A stretch of DNA of 64,000 bases from Streptomyces actuosus. GTDB lineage: Bacteria; Actinomycetota; Actinomycetes; Streptomycetales; Streptomycetaceae. A program made the position numbers and the translations under genes. The notes beneath the pieces were generated by a model. It was not told where the DNA came from, did not search any database, and saw nothing but the letters and a program-made list of their open reading frames with translations. Location of the stretch: contig NZ_JAFFZS010000001.1 of NCBI RefSeq assembly GCF_016921115.1, positions 434,001-498,000 on the forward strand. Direction: 5' to 3'. This document shows positions 40,301 to 47,389 of this stretch, in pieces (the stretch's first letter is position 1; every line of letters begins with the position of its first letter).

Positions 40301-41549
40301 CCAGAAGCGTCGTGAGGTGACCGGCCACGGCGTCGATGGGGAAGTCCCCGTCGAAGACGTCGCGGGCGTAGTCCAGGTCGACGCGGATGCCGGTGGTGTC
40401 GTCGAAGGAGGAGACCAGGACGCCCAGTGCCTCCTGGTCGTGTGAGCGTGCCATCAGGGCGCTGCGCCGGACGACTCCCGGAATGTCCGGCCGGGACCAG
40501 TTCATGTAGGACAGCGTCACGTCGAAGAGCTGCCGCGGGGTCCCGGCCGCCGGGGAGGTCTCGCGCAGGATGTCGCCGAGGGCGAGCCGCTCATGGCGTC
40601 GGAGCCGGCGGGTCGCGCCGTGGATCTCGGCGAGGAGTTCCCGGACGGTCAGCCCGCCCGGCGCCGCGACCCGCAACGGAAGGGTGTTGGCGAACTGGCC
40701 GAGGACGTCCCTGTGCCGCTTCGTCGGACGGTTCAGGAAGGGGACGCCGAGGATCACCTCCTCGCTCCGGTGCAGACGCGTCAGGCAGGTGCCGAGCACG
40801 GCCGCGACGTAGGTGAAGGGCCAGTGGCCCGCATCGCGGACCCGGTCGACCAGGGAGCCGTCGATCGTGAACGAGTGGCGGCCTCGCTCGCGCGGGCCGC
40901 CGCCCGTCGTACGGGTGAACAGCGCGGGTGTCACGTCCGCGAGGTAGTCCCGGTAGAAGGCGCGGTCCTGGTCGCTGTCGGCTCCCGTGCGGTAGGCCGC
41001 GTCCTCCTCGACGAATGCCAGGTAGGAGGGAGCCTCGCCGGTGATGCTCCGCTGATCGCTCTCCGACGCCCGGGCGTATTCACGGAGGATCCGGTGGCTC
41101 AGCTGGTCGAGGGTCCAGCCGTCAGCGACGATGTGGTGTGCCTTGACATACAGGTGCGTGACGTCCGCGCTTTCCAGGAGCACCGTGGCCTCGACCAGGG
41201 AGCCGCTGTCGAGCGGCAGGGCACCTGCCATCGATGCACGCATCCACTCGGCGCAGGCGGTGCCCGGTTCAGGCGCGTGGGAGAAGTCGACCGAGGTGAC
41301 CGGAACCGTCTCCTGCGCCACCCATTGGAAGGGAACGCCGGCACTGTCGGCGAACCGCAGCCGGAACGTCTCGTGGCGGTGCAGAACGAGTCCCGCGCAG
41401 GCGGCGAGCCTTCGATGGTCGACACGGCCGTGCAGGCGCTCGTGGAGCACGCAGTTGAACTGCGGTGACTGTGGCGCACGGGATCCGATGGACCAGACGT
41501 CTCGCTGGTACGACGTCAGCTGGTGCGTTGATCCGGGGTGGGTGCTCAA
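34362..41549 (-). CDS. two-module NRPS, C-A(Ser)-T-C-A-T-TE
   Basis: This protein has 2395 residues. C1: HHIVADG at 138-144. A1 (~460-960): YTSGSTGQPKG; specificity residues D648 V649 W652 H691 F721 S723 L757 V765 D766 K954, the EntF serine code. T1: LGGDS, Ser1009. C2: HHALLDG at 1208-1214. A2 (~1515-2015): FTSGSTGSPKG; pocket residues read D I Q (V/F) I C Q V V K, sharing D-x-Q and V-V with proline codes. T2: LGGTS, Ser2063. TE: GWSFGG with Ser2193 and a likely catalytic His2365. It should make an acylated Ser-Pro-like dipeptide released or cyclised by the TE. TTG 41549 overlaps the TGA of the P450 gene, so the two are translationally coupled. No epimerase or methyltransferase domain is present. 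Confidence 0.93.
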   Translation of the reverse strand: MSTHPGSTHQLTSYQRDVWSIGSRAPQSPQFNCVLHERLHGRVDHRRLAACAGLVLHRHETFRLRFADSAGVPFQWVAQETVPVTSVDFSHAPEPGTACAEWMRASMAGALPLDSGSLVEATVLLESADVTHLYVKAHHIVADGWTLDQLSHRILREYARASESDQRSITGEAPSYLAFVEEDAAYRTGADSDQDRAFYRDYLADVTPALFTRTTGGGPRERGRHSFTIDGSLVDRVRDAGHWPFTYVAAVLGTCLTRLHRSEEVILGVPFLNRPTKRHRDVLGQFANTLPLRVAAPGGLTVRELLAEIHGATRRLRRHERLALGDILRETSPAAGTPRQLFDVTLSYMNWSRPDIPGVVRRSALMARSHDQEALGVLVSSFDDTTGIRVDLDYARDVFDGDFPIDAVAGHLTTLLEHGLDLLDRPLRDVPMLTPAEYQDLTAGRAHGSRVPYADRATLHELFEARAARHPERTAVLTASGEILTYAELDEQANRAARALRAEGIGPNDRVAVMMERGPRLLVALFGILKSGGAYVPVDRGHPAGRVDFLLRDSRARLVIVDDAPAGLPPDATVRHIDGLLTGSAAPVEPVATSRDLAYVIYTSGSTGQPKGVMVEHHSVVNRLAWMQRRHPLGEGDVLLQKTPVSFDVSVWELFWWAVEGATVALLPPGGQRDPKEVLQAIGEHRVTAVHFVPSMLGPFLDLLEESAQARRGIASLRYVFCSGEALSGPQAERFIRLADRSRRESGGEQPTRLVNLYGPTEATVDVSSYDCPPDPAGAVARVPIGRPIDNTSLYVLGADDLPQPVGVAGELCIGGAGVARGYLGSPELTAEKFGDDPFVPGGRLYRSGDLTRWLADGTLEYLGRIDDQVKIRGQRVEPGEVAAALRAVPGVRDAVVVGRDTTDRGTALAGYYVAETPIDTAVLREALGRTLPAFMVPASFTRIDEVPLSPNGKTDRRALPPPGDTLRATGGGQPRNRTEAVLAEVWARVLGHDAVGVHDDYFALGGDSITMLRVRAEAEARGLRFSLTDLLRNPTVAGLGSCAEECDTPDAEAAPAPFALVADVDRARLRDAEDAYPLNRLQLGLLYHSRRHESSATYRDVFRYTLEMPWKEKEFRRAFDRLTGRHPALRSAFDLNGAEPLQVVRPYVHGGLDIADLRPLDDTVAEAEVCAHIEERRHHPYVFDRPPLYLFRVHVRPSAVDLVLSFHHALLDGGSVATLLKELLQDYAHGLGLDTDPVEDAALASPAAHVRLEQAALRSREARRYWHEKLAGCEPTPIQSFAPHLPAASHRPASRRVDLPAALVEQVRHFAAEHTLPVKSVLFAAHGLTLAALAGAHDVTTGLITHGRPEAAGADRIAGLFLNTVPVRLDTARDTWLDVAREAFHQEQDGHPHRCYPLSAIHEDHGGPVLDTAFNYVHFHQLSRVLDLPGLRLVEFRTWEENDFRLLVNVVTEPDGTGMWLRVDCDGTTFPAEQGDLYMAGYLSILRRLVEQPDEAPDFAFLAPCPVLAPRAQHPTVVSRFFEQAARTPDATAVVMGEERWSYARLAEAAENVVGRLHALGAPAGARIGIAMNRSPLTMAVLLGVMRAGCAVVPMDLGYPAARLATMVEQARPFRVVAEASYAHLAGDPALLLPAETVAAPAPRCPAGGGTDGASTAYVLFTSGSTGSPKGVAMPHRTLAALVAWQAVAPSAVPGGVTLQFAPLSFDISFQEIFSTLSFGGTLCLAGDAQRRDMPALLHLLDRERVEQVFLPPVALQQLAEAAGTLDITPPALRVVITCGEQLRVTPEIRAFCAKLPHVVLENQYGPTETHVVTAFPMTGDPAAFPALPPIGRAVDGAEVHVLDKRMRPVPAGARGDIYLGGNFLADGYEGRPDLTKERFLAHPFGDGDHRLYYTGDVGMVLPDGDVVFLGRDDAQVKVRGFRVEPAEVELAVTGLAQSCPGVRDAAVVARERADGETFLAAFLLGEGTDEDLAGIRERLRATLPAHMVPSRWQWVSTWPLTPSGKRDDAALRRAPLTAPGRAPERGPRDAYERTLAEMVADMLGLDTVGVHDSLFDLGGTSLTAMRLVVRIEQRYQVNIPLAEFVATPTPAGIAARLRDGGAQAAFDPLVPIRPQGSRPPLFMVHPMGGTVLCYVAFARHLPADLPLYALQAAGADPGTTPLSSVEDLADSYIAALRTVRPHGPYTIGGWSFGGFVAFEIARRLRAEGEQVTLLVVDTTALDQGPRSPHDDESMLDWFFHELLRPRDGGTAPARTVPGGLASPEERFTHMARVASERGVLPSGSSGAVIRRLFDVYRANWRATLAYRPAREDQDLTLIRAAEPLPAVLSAMHGAARTRHQDPCNGWSAMTSGRIHTVHVPGDHLTMMEQPHVAQLASTVAELTDDSALSARVG

Positions 41550-42808
41550 CTGTGCTTGTTTCCTTCGAGCCGTACCGGGATCTCCCGGTGGCCGTTGAAG
41601 ATGAGTGAGGGCAGCGGAGCCAGACGGTCTGTGCCGACGGCGAGTTCGAGGGACGGGAACCGGGAGAAGAGCGCGGACAGCGCGATACGGCCTTCCAGAC
41701 GGGCGAGTTCGGCTCCCAGGCAGTAGGTGGGGCCGTGGCTGAAGGCCAGGTGTTCGCGGACGGTGGGACGGGTGACGTCGAAGACCTCGGCCCGCGAGCC
41801 GTGTACCGCGGGATCGCGTCCGACTGCGGCATAGTTGACGACGAGGGCCTCGCCCCGCTCGAAGGTCAGCCCTGTCGGTTCGTCGTACACGTCCTCGGTG
41901 GGGAAGCGCATCATGAAGTTGGCCACCGGGGCCTGGTGGCGCAGCGTCTCCTCCACGACTCGGTCCCAGCCGACCCGGCCCGATACGGCCAGGTCCAGTT
42001 GATCCGGATGAGTGAGCAGGTTGACCACGGCATGGTCGATCAGGTTCGCCGTGGTCCCGTAGCCGGCGCCCAGCACCATCCAGATGTTGTCGGCCAGCTC
42101 CCGCTCGTCGAGCAGGCCCTCGCGATGTGCGTCGACCAGTGCGGTGGCGATGTCGTCGCCGGGCTGATCGGACTTGAGCACGATCAGGTCCGCTAGGAGC
42201 CGCGCGGCCTCCGCCTCGGTGTCGCTTGCCTGCTCCGGGCTCAGGTCGGTGGTGAAGACCATGTCGTTGACGCCCTGGAAAGCGTCGTGCATGGCCTCCG
42301 GTAGCCCGACCAGCGTGGTGACCGTCCGCCACGGCAGCTGTGTGGCGAACCACGTCCGCAGGTCCACGACTCCGTCGGGGGCGAGAGCGGCCTCCCGCGC
42401 GAGGTCGTCCAGCAGCGTGGCGGCGGTCTCCTCGATCCGCGGGGCGAGCGCCCGTACGCGGCGGGTGCTGAACGCGGGCACCAAGGGATGGCGCAGCCGG
42501 CTGTGGTCGGGCCCGTGAGCTGTCTGTACGGTGCGGATGTCTACCCAGATCCGCAGTGGCCAGTCGGCGGGAAGGTCACCGTTGACGAAGGCGGGCCAGT
42601 GCTGGTGGGCGTCCTTGGAGATCCAGGGGTGGACCAGTAATCGCCGGACGAGGCCCGGGTCGGTCACCGACCACGCCGGTACACCCCCGGGCAGTTCGAC
42701 CCGGGCGGCGGGCCCCAGCGCACGCAGTGCCCCGGCTTCGCCGTGGACGTCCGCGGCGCTGCCGTCCAGGCGGTGGGGGCAGCGGTTCCGGAAGGGCGGG
42801 GAGGGCAT
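41546..42808 (-). CDS. cytochrome P450 with atypical I-helix
   Basis: This 420-residue soluble P450 has the haem ligand Cys363 in FSHGPTYCLGAELAR and the ExxR pair E287/R290 in VVEETLRHQAPV. The I-helix motif is LGAGYGTTAN: the acid that normally precedes the Thr (AG-x-D/E-T) is replaced by Gly251, which usually changes proton delivery. The ATG at 42808 (MPSPPFRNRCPHRLDG) is preferred over an upstream frame extension. It would hydroxylate or desaturate the NRPS product or the carrier-bound amino acid. Its stop overlaps the NRPS start, and the methyltransferase gene ends 31 bases upstream. Confidence 0.9.
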   Translation of the reverse strand: MPSPPFRNRCPHRLDGSAADVHGEAGALRALGPAARVELPGGVPAWSVTDPGLVRRLLVHPWISKDAHQHWPAFVNGDLPADWPLRIWVDIRTVQTAHGPDHSRLRHPLVPAFSTRRVRALAPRIEETAATLLDDLAREAALAPDGVVDLRTWFATQLPWRTVTTLVGLPEAMHDAFQGVNDMVFTTDLSPEQASDTEAEAARLLADLIVLKSDQPGDDIATALVDAHREGLLDERELADNIWMVLGAGYGTTANLIDHAVVNLLTHPDQLDLAVSGRVGWDRVVEETLRHQAPVANFMMRFPTEDVYDEPTGLTFERGEALVVNYAAVGRDPAVHGSRAEVFDVTRPTVREHLAFSHGPTYCLGAELARLEGRIALSALFSRFPSLELAVGTDRLAPLPSLIFNGHREIPVRLEGNKHS

Positions 42809-42839
42809 GGCTGACGACCTCGGCGTCGGTAGTGGGTGC

Positions 42840-43664
42840 TCAGTGACGAACGGCGGTAAGGAGTCCGTAGCGCAGTTGGGGGACCTTGCAGAAGAACCAC
42901 TCGCCCAGGTCGGCCGCCGTCGCCCATTCACGTGACGTCTCGTCACTGGAGTTGTCAGCGGCGTCCCGCCAGCCGCTGATCATGCCGTCGTAGCAGCGCC
43001 GGACGTTGTCGGTGATGTCGGTGTGGTCCACCACCTCCAGCCCAGCCTCCCGCAGCAACTCCCCGTACATGTCGGTGGTCAGCGAGAACTTGAAGTACGC
43101 GTACGCGTCGGCCATTCGGGCCGCGTCCGGGGCTTCGAGCTCGCCTGCGAGGCTGTGTTCGGCGATGACCAGTCGTCCGCCCGGACGCAGGACCCGCGCG
43201 ATGTGCCCGACGGCCGCCTGCTTGTCCTTCATGTGCATCAGGGATTCGATGGCGTACGCGCCGTCGAAGGTCTCGTCGTCGAAGGGGTTTTCCATGGCAT
43301 CGGCCAGCTGGAACGTGGCCCGTCCGGGAAGGGACGACGGCAAGGGACGGCTGTTGGCCAGGTCCACTTGGTAGTCGCTGACGCTGATGCCGGTGATCCG
43401 TACGGCGTGGTGGGCGACGATGCGCGCCGCGGTGCTGCCGTGGCCGCAGCCCACGTCGAGCAGGTGCTGTCCCTCGGCCGGGACGAGGCGTTCGGTGACG
43501 AGGTCCGTCAGCCGGTCGGTCGCCGCCTGCACGGAACTGTCGTCCTTGTCGTCGTCCCAGTAACCGACGTGGATGTTGCCGCCGAGGGCCTGGTCGTACA
43601 CATCTGTATGGCGGTTGTAGAAGGTCCCCACGTCGCCGGACGTATGACGGGGTTGCGTCAGCAT
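42840..43664 (-). CDS. SAM-dependent methyltransferase (RebM/UbiE-like)
   Basis: This 274-residue small-molecule methyltransferase has motif I QHLLDVGCGHGSTAARIV, the post-I segment ITGISVSDYQVDLANS, and the catalytic stretch FDGAYAIESLMHMKDK. The N-terminal lid FYNRHTDVYDQALGGNIHVG is typical of the RebM and sarcosine-methyltransferase-like group. ATG 43664 follows AAGGATCACC. It is the first gene of the minus-strand cluster operon and likely methylates an oxygen or nitrogen of the NRPS product or its precursor. Confidence 0.88.
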   Translation of the reverse strand: MLTQPRHTSGDVGTFYNRHTDVYDQALGGNIHVGYWDDDKDDSSVQAATDRLTDLVTERLVPAEGQHLLDVGCGHGSTAARIVAHHAVRITGISVSDYQVDLANSRPLPSSLPGRATFQLADAMENPFDDETFDGAYAIESLMHMKDKQAAVGHIARVLRPGGRLVIAEHSLAGELEAPDAARMADAYAYFKFSLTTDMYGELLREAGLEVVDHTDITDNVRRCYDGMISGWRDAADNSSDETSREWATAADLGEWFFCKVPQLRYGLLTAVRH

Positions 43665-44053
43665 GAAGGTGATCCTTGGTGGTTCGTCGGGCCACACGCT
43701 GTGGCTTCGGAAAGGGGGGCCGGCCTGCACGGCCGGCCCTGTGGACGCAACGGTGAGTACGTCGATGGGACCAGCACGGGGAGGCGGGCGGGACGTGTCG
43801 AACGAGCGGCGGACCAGGGCAACGCCAGGCCGGGCCGTAGAAGTCCTCGGGCTCCGCGGCTGAACGCCGCGGGATGCGCCTGCCGCCCGGTCGGGAGCCG
43901 AGATCGCATGCCCAGGTGCCACCGGGGCACGGCTCACGGCTTCCGCCCCGCGAGGCCGGGCACACGCCCTCCCTGGAGGAGGGCGCAGCGCCGGCCTGGC
44001 GGAGCAGAGGCGGAAAGTGCCGTCACGGCATCAGATGGGCCGACCAGGTCCGC
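43665..44053. other. promoter region of the NRPS operon
   Basis: This is 389 bases without a supportable gene between the EF-hand gene and the first cluster gene, both on the minus strand. It should hold the operon promoter. I see no clear -35/-10 pair or operator palindrome. Confidence 0.4.
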
Positions 44054-44605
44054 TCAGACGTGACCGAAGAAGAGGCTGCCCGGCGCGTCCGGGTCGTTCG
44101 ACAGGAAGTGTTCACGGACCGCGCGGATGAACTCGTGGCGGGAGATCGCACCGTCCCCGTCGGTGTCCAGCTTGGTGAACATCTCCATCGCGTCGGGTGC
44201 TTCGCTCTTCCAGACATCGCGCAGGAAACGCGCGAACTCGTCCTTGCTGATCTCGTTGTCGCCGTCGATGTCGATGACGTCGAAGATGGCGTGGCCGCCG
44301 CCCTCGGTGATGTTGAGCCGGCTGGTGTCGATGACCGCGAGGCGGTTGGCCGTGACGAACTGGTCCTTCGTGAGCCTGTCCCCGTCCACACCCGCGTGGC
44401 GCAGCAGCTCCAGCCAGTAGATCTGGCAGAAGGTCTGCAGTGCCCTGGCCCGGCGGTCGTCCTTGGAGAGGCCGTACGCCTGGATGTAGCGGTCGGCGAG
44501 CTTCTGGTAGTCCGACCAGTCCAAATAGCCGTCGCGGTTGGCATCCATGGTGTCGAAGGTACGTTCGAGCTTGGTGGTGATGACGTCCTGCGCAGCAGCA
44601 GTCAC
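44054..44605 (-). CDS. EF-hand calcium-binding protein (calerythrin type)
   Basis: This 183-residue protein has four EF-hand positions. Loop 1 is DANRDGYLDWSD (21-32), loop 3 DIDGDNEISKDE (112-123) and loop 4 DTDGDGAISRHE (147-158), all with the full set of acidic ligands. The second (near residues 71-82, AGVDGDRLTKDQ) is degenerate. This is the calerythrin/CabD pattern known from actinomycetes, a cytoplasmic calcium sensor or buffer. ATG 44605. It lies upstream of the NRPS operon on the same strand but 389 bases away, so membership in the cluster is uncertain. Confidence 0.93.
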   Translation of the reverse strand: MTAAAQDVITTKLERTFDTMDANRDGYLDWSDYQKLADRYIQAYGLSKDDRRARALQTFCQIYWLELLRHAGVDGDRLTKDQFVTANRLAVIDTSRLNITEGGGHAIFDVIDIDGDNEISKDEFARFLRDVWKSEAPDAMEMFTKLDTDGDGAISRHEFIRAVREHFLSNDPDAPGSLFFGHV

Positions 44606-45012
44606 ACGTCCTCCTCAGGGACGAAGGGGGATGATCACCACAAAGATTCCCCTGGGGCACCTCCGCACAGGAACACTTACCTCCGCTTCTCACCCAATCG
44701 ATCCAAACGCGCCACCCGCAAGAGTGCATTCGGTGCAAGCCGCCCTGCGTACCGAGGACCCAGCTTGCCGACAACACGAACGCGCTCCAGGCTTGCCGGA
44801 CACCGCCGATCATGGACTCTGCGGACAAGGACGGCACATGCCTGCCTGCCGAGTCGCCCAAGAACACGCTCTACTGTGGGACGGCCACCACCGATCCCGA
44901 GCGGGCGAAGCGACGCCGACACCGCCTCGACGGCGAGCACACGGAGCGGCACGCCGACAGATCGCCGGGGCACGGTCCTGCCCGCCTTCCTATCCTCAAC
45001 TGGAGTGCATCT
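44606..45012. other. divergent promoter region between EF-hand and SDR genes
   Basis: This 407-base stretch separates two divergent genes. The frame of the SDR gene extends upstream to 44812 but that part has no SDR-like features. The bases near 44630-44700 are AT-richer, as expected for the EF-hand promoter. Confidence 0.4.
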
Positions 45013-45906
45013 GTGTCGACATCGCCGGTCCCGACGTCACCTGCAGGTCGGGCTGTACTGATCACCGGTGCCTCCTCCGGTCTCGGAGAAGCCTGCGCGC
45101 TCCACATGTCCAGAGTCGGTTTCCACGCTCTGGCCGGAGTCCGCCGGCCCGAGGACGGAGAACGACTGCGAGCGGCAGCCACCGGCCGCCTCACCCCAGT
45201 GATCATCGACGTGACGGACGAGAAATCCGTCCTGGCAGCCGTGCACGAGGTCACCGAGCTGATCGGCGATGCCGGGCTGTGGGGATTGGTCAACAACGCG
45301 GGCATCGCGGTCACGGCCCCGCTGGAATGCGTTCCGGCGGAGCAGATGCGCCGGCAGCTCGACATCAACGTGATCGGTCACGTACAGGTGATTCAGGGGT
45401 TCCTGCCGCTGTTGCGAGCCGGCGCAGGGCGGATCGTCAACGTGTCTTCGGGCCTCGGAAACGTCGCCCTTCCCTACCTCGGCGCCTACGCCGCCTCCCA
45501 GTTCGCCAAGGAGGCGCTCAGCGATGCGCTCCGCCGCGAGCTCGCCCCACAGCGCATCCCCGTCGTGGTAATCCAGCCGGGCGCCGTCCTGACCCCGCTC
45601 TGGTCCAAGATGTCCGATACAGGCCACCAGGTTCTGATGGGTGCCCCGGAGCCGGTTCAGGAGCTCTACCGTCGCCCGTTCCTCGGGTTCATGGAGGCCA
45701 ACGAGACCTCGGCCCGGAGCAGCCGCACAACCCCCGACGACGTCGCCCGGGTGATCTTCCGCGCGCTGGTCGCCAAGCGACCCAGAACCCGGTACACGAT
45801 CGGCCGGGACGCGACCGGCAGCCGCGTGCTGTCCCGGCTGCTGCCCGACCGGGCTCTGGACCGGATTTTCGGCGGGACATCGGTATGGACGAACCTCAGG
45901 AACTGA
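45013..45906 (+). CDS. short-chain dehydrogenase family protein lacking the catalytic Lys
   Basis: This 297-residue Rossmann protein has LITGASSGLGEACALHM as cofactor loop, LVNNAGIAV, and the catalytic Ser region RIVNVSSGLG. The Tyr-x3-Lys motif reads YAASQ (Tyr159, Gln163): the codon is CAG, so the Lys that orients the cofactor ribose is gone. The sequence otherwise resembles 17-beta-hydroxysteroid dehydrogenase or retinol dehydrogenase-like SDRs. GTG 45013 (VSTSPVPTSPAGRAVLITG) is the likely start. It may be inactive, slow or have another role. It is divergent from the EF-hand gene. Confidence 0.85.
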   Translation: MSTSPVPTSPAGRAVLITGASSGLGEACALHMSRVGFHALAGVRRPEDGERLRAAATGRLTPVIIDVTDEKSVLAAVHEVTELIGDAGLWGLVNNAGIAVTAPLECVPAEQMRRQLDINVIGHVQVIQGFLPLLRAGAGRIVNVSSGLGNVALPYLGAYAASQFAKEALSDALRRELAPQRIPVVVIQPGAVLTPLWSKMSDTGHQVLMGAPEPVQELYRRPFLGFMEANETSARSSRTTPDDVARVIFRALVAKRPRTRYTIGRDATGSRVLSRLLPDRALDRIFGGTSVWTNLRN

Positions 45907-46166
45907 AGCGCAGGACGGCGCCGTCCGTTGCCGAGGCCCGACGCGCCGGCCCGTTGTCGAACTCGCGGCCAGTGCACCGGTAGCGGTTCCATCGGCGGTC
46001 GAACGCCCCCTTCGGGCCGTCTGTCCATGTTCCGGACGATCCACCGGCGGCGGGCCCATGGGGAGCGGCCTGCCGGGGCGCTCGCCATCACGGCCACCCC
46101 TGTCCTAGTCTTCTGAAGCATGACGCTGATCCGGGCAAGGGGCCCGGTGGCAAGGGGTTGGTGGGC

Positions 46167-46613
46167 ATGGTTACCGGTCGTGTGGTGCGGTTCGACAGTG
46201 TGCGGGGATTTGGTTTCATCGCTCCCGACCATGGAGGGGACGACGTCTTCCTGCACGTGAACGATCTCCTGATCCCCGAGCACTACCTCCGCTCGGGCCT
46301 CGCGGTCCAGTTCGAGGTGGAGGAGGGTGACCGGGGACTCAAGGCCTCGGCGGTCCGGCTGACGGAAGGGGCCGACGCCAAACCTCCGGCCTACCAGACG
46401 CCCGCCGGCGCCGCCGCGGCCCTGGCGTCGGAGTCAGCCAGGCAGGCGGACAGTGACGACTCCCTGTGCGACGTGCTGTCCGCGAACGAGTACCTGCACG
46501 AGGTGACCGAGGTGCTCCTGTCGACGACTCCGTCACTGACGGGGGATCAGATCGTGCAGATCCGGGCGGGATTGCTCCAGTCCGCCAAGAATCACGGCTG
46601 GACCGAGGGCTGA
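46167..46613 (+). CDS. cold-shock-domain protein with a helical C-terminal extension
   Basis: This protein of about 148 residues has a cold-shock domain in its first ~70, with nucleic-acid-binding motifs VRGFGFIAPD (RNP1) and DVFLHVND (RNP2). Then follow an Ala-rich linker and a helical tail (VLSANEYLHEVTEVLLSTTP, GDQIVQIRAGLLQSAKNHGW). Ordinary bacterial Csp proteins are about 67 residues, so the tail is an addition and may be an interaction module. ATG 46167 has AAGGGG upstream; a TTG at 46158 is an alternative. It should bind single-stranded RNA or DNA. Confidence 0.88.
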   Translation: MVTGRVVRFDSVRGFGFIAPDHGGDDVFLHVNDLLIPEHYLRSGLAVQFEVEEGDRGLKASAVRLTEGADAKPPAYQTPAGAAAALASESARQADSDDSLCDVLSANEYLHEVTEVLLSTTPSLTGDQIVQIRAGLLQSAKNHGWTEG

Positions 46614-47389
46614 TCGGCTGTGAGGAGGGCGCTCCGGCTCCGGCCCCTTGGAGCTCCGGCACGCACGTGAGGCCAGAGAAAGGCAGGCAGGCAGTTGGCG
46701 GTGCGGGCGGAGAGCGACATGTGACGCAGGCTTGTCGACTCTGTGCGGTCATGACCGAAGCGCAGCGACCTCTCTCTCCGAGCGCGGCACCCTGCCCGGG
46801 GCGCCGGTCGAACCATCAGCAGAGTCCGGATGGACGGTTCGTCCGGTATCGATCGGGGCGACCGCACGATGCATCGTGGATGTCACCGTCTTCTCCTCAT
46901 GGAATGCTTCGCCGGCAAGGCCGCCAAGTCCGCGACCTGGCGGTCGAGTTGGGCGTCCGGGGTCGGTTGCCGCCCATCATCGTCACCATCCTCACGAGGG
47001 TGGGGTGAGCAGGGCCGTCAGGGAACGCGACCCCGGGCTCCAGCCCGAACGGACGCGGCTCCAGCCCTTCCACGGAGGTCTCTCGCCTCCACCCTGCTTC
47101 GAGGGGTTTCGTCCCGTGGCAGCGAATGACGCTGCCACGGGACGGAGATTCGGCCGCTCGTCCGGTGCGTCTCTGCACCGCCCGGTCCGTCCCCCTCAAA
47201 GCTGCCACGCCCCCGACGGACTCCGGAACGGAGCCGTCCAGTTCGCCCCTGAACACGCTGCGTCGTGACCGTCTTGCCATCCCGCGGAGAACCGCGCACT
47301 CCAAGGAGCCGCCGTGAACGCCGGTCCGGCCGGCCGGAGGGCGACCGGATACAGTGCGCGGGACGGCAGCATGGTCTGTGAGGGGAAGC
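46614..47389. other. 776-base intergenic region
   Basis: No gene is supportable; the frames crossing it have no ribosome sites and no recognisable motifs. It contains the strong hairpin at 47110-47144. Confidence 0.45.
47110..47144. terminator. perfect 15-bp hairpin, probable terminator or small-RNA end
   Basis: CGTCCCGTGGCAGCG (47110-47124) pairs perfectly with CGCTGCCACGGGACG (47130-47144) around the loop AATGA. It lies about 500 bases after the cold-shock gene and 245 before the phosphoesterase. That is far for a simple terminator of the former, so an unannotated transcript may end here. Confidence 0.5.

Noticed and set aside
44677..44973. 98-codon minus-strand frame between the EF-hand and SDR genes
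   Set aside because: Arg-rich shadow-type composition, no ribosome site, and it would lie in the divergent promoter region.
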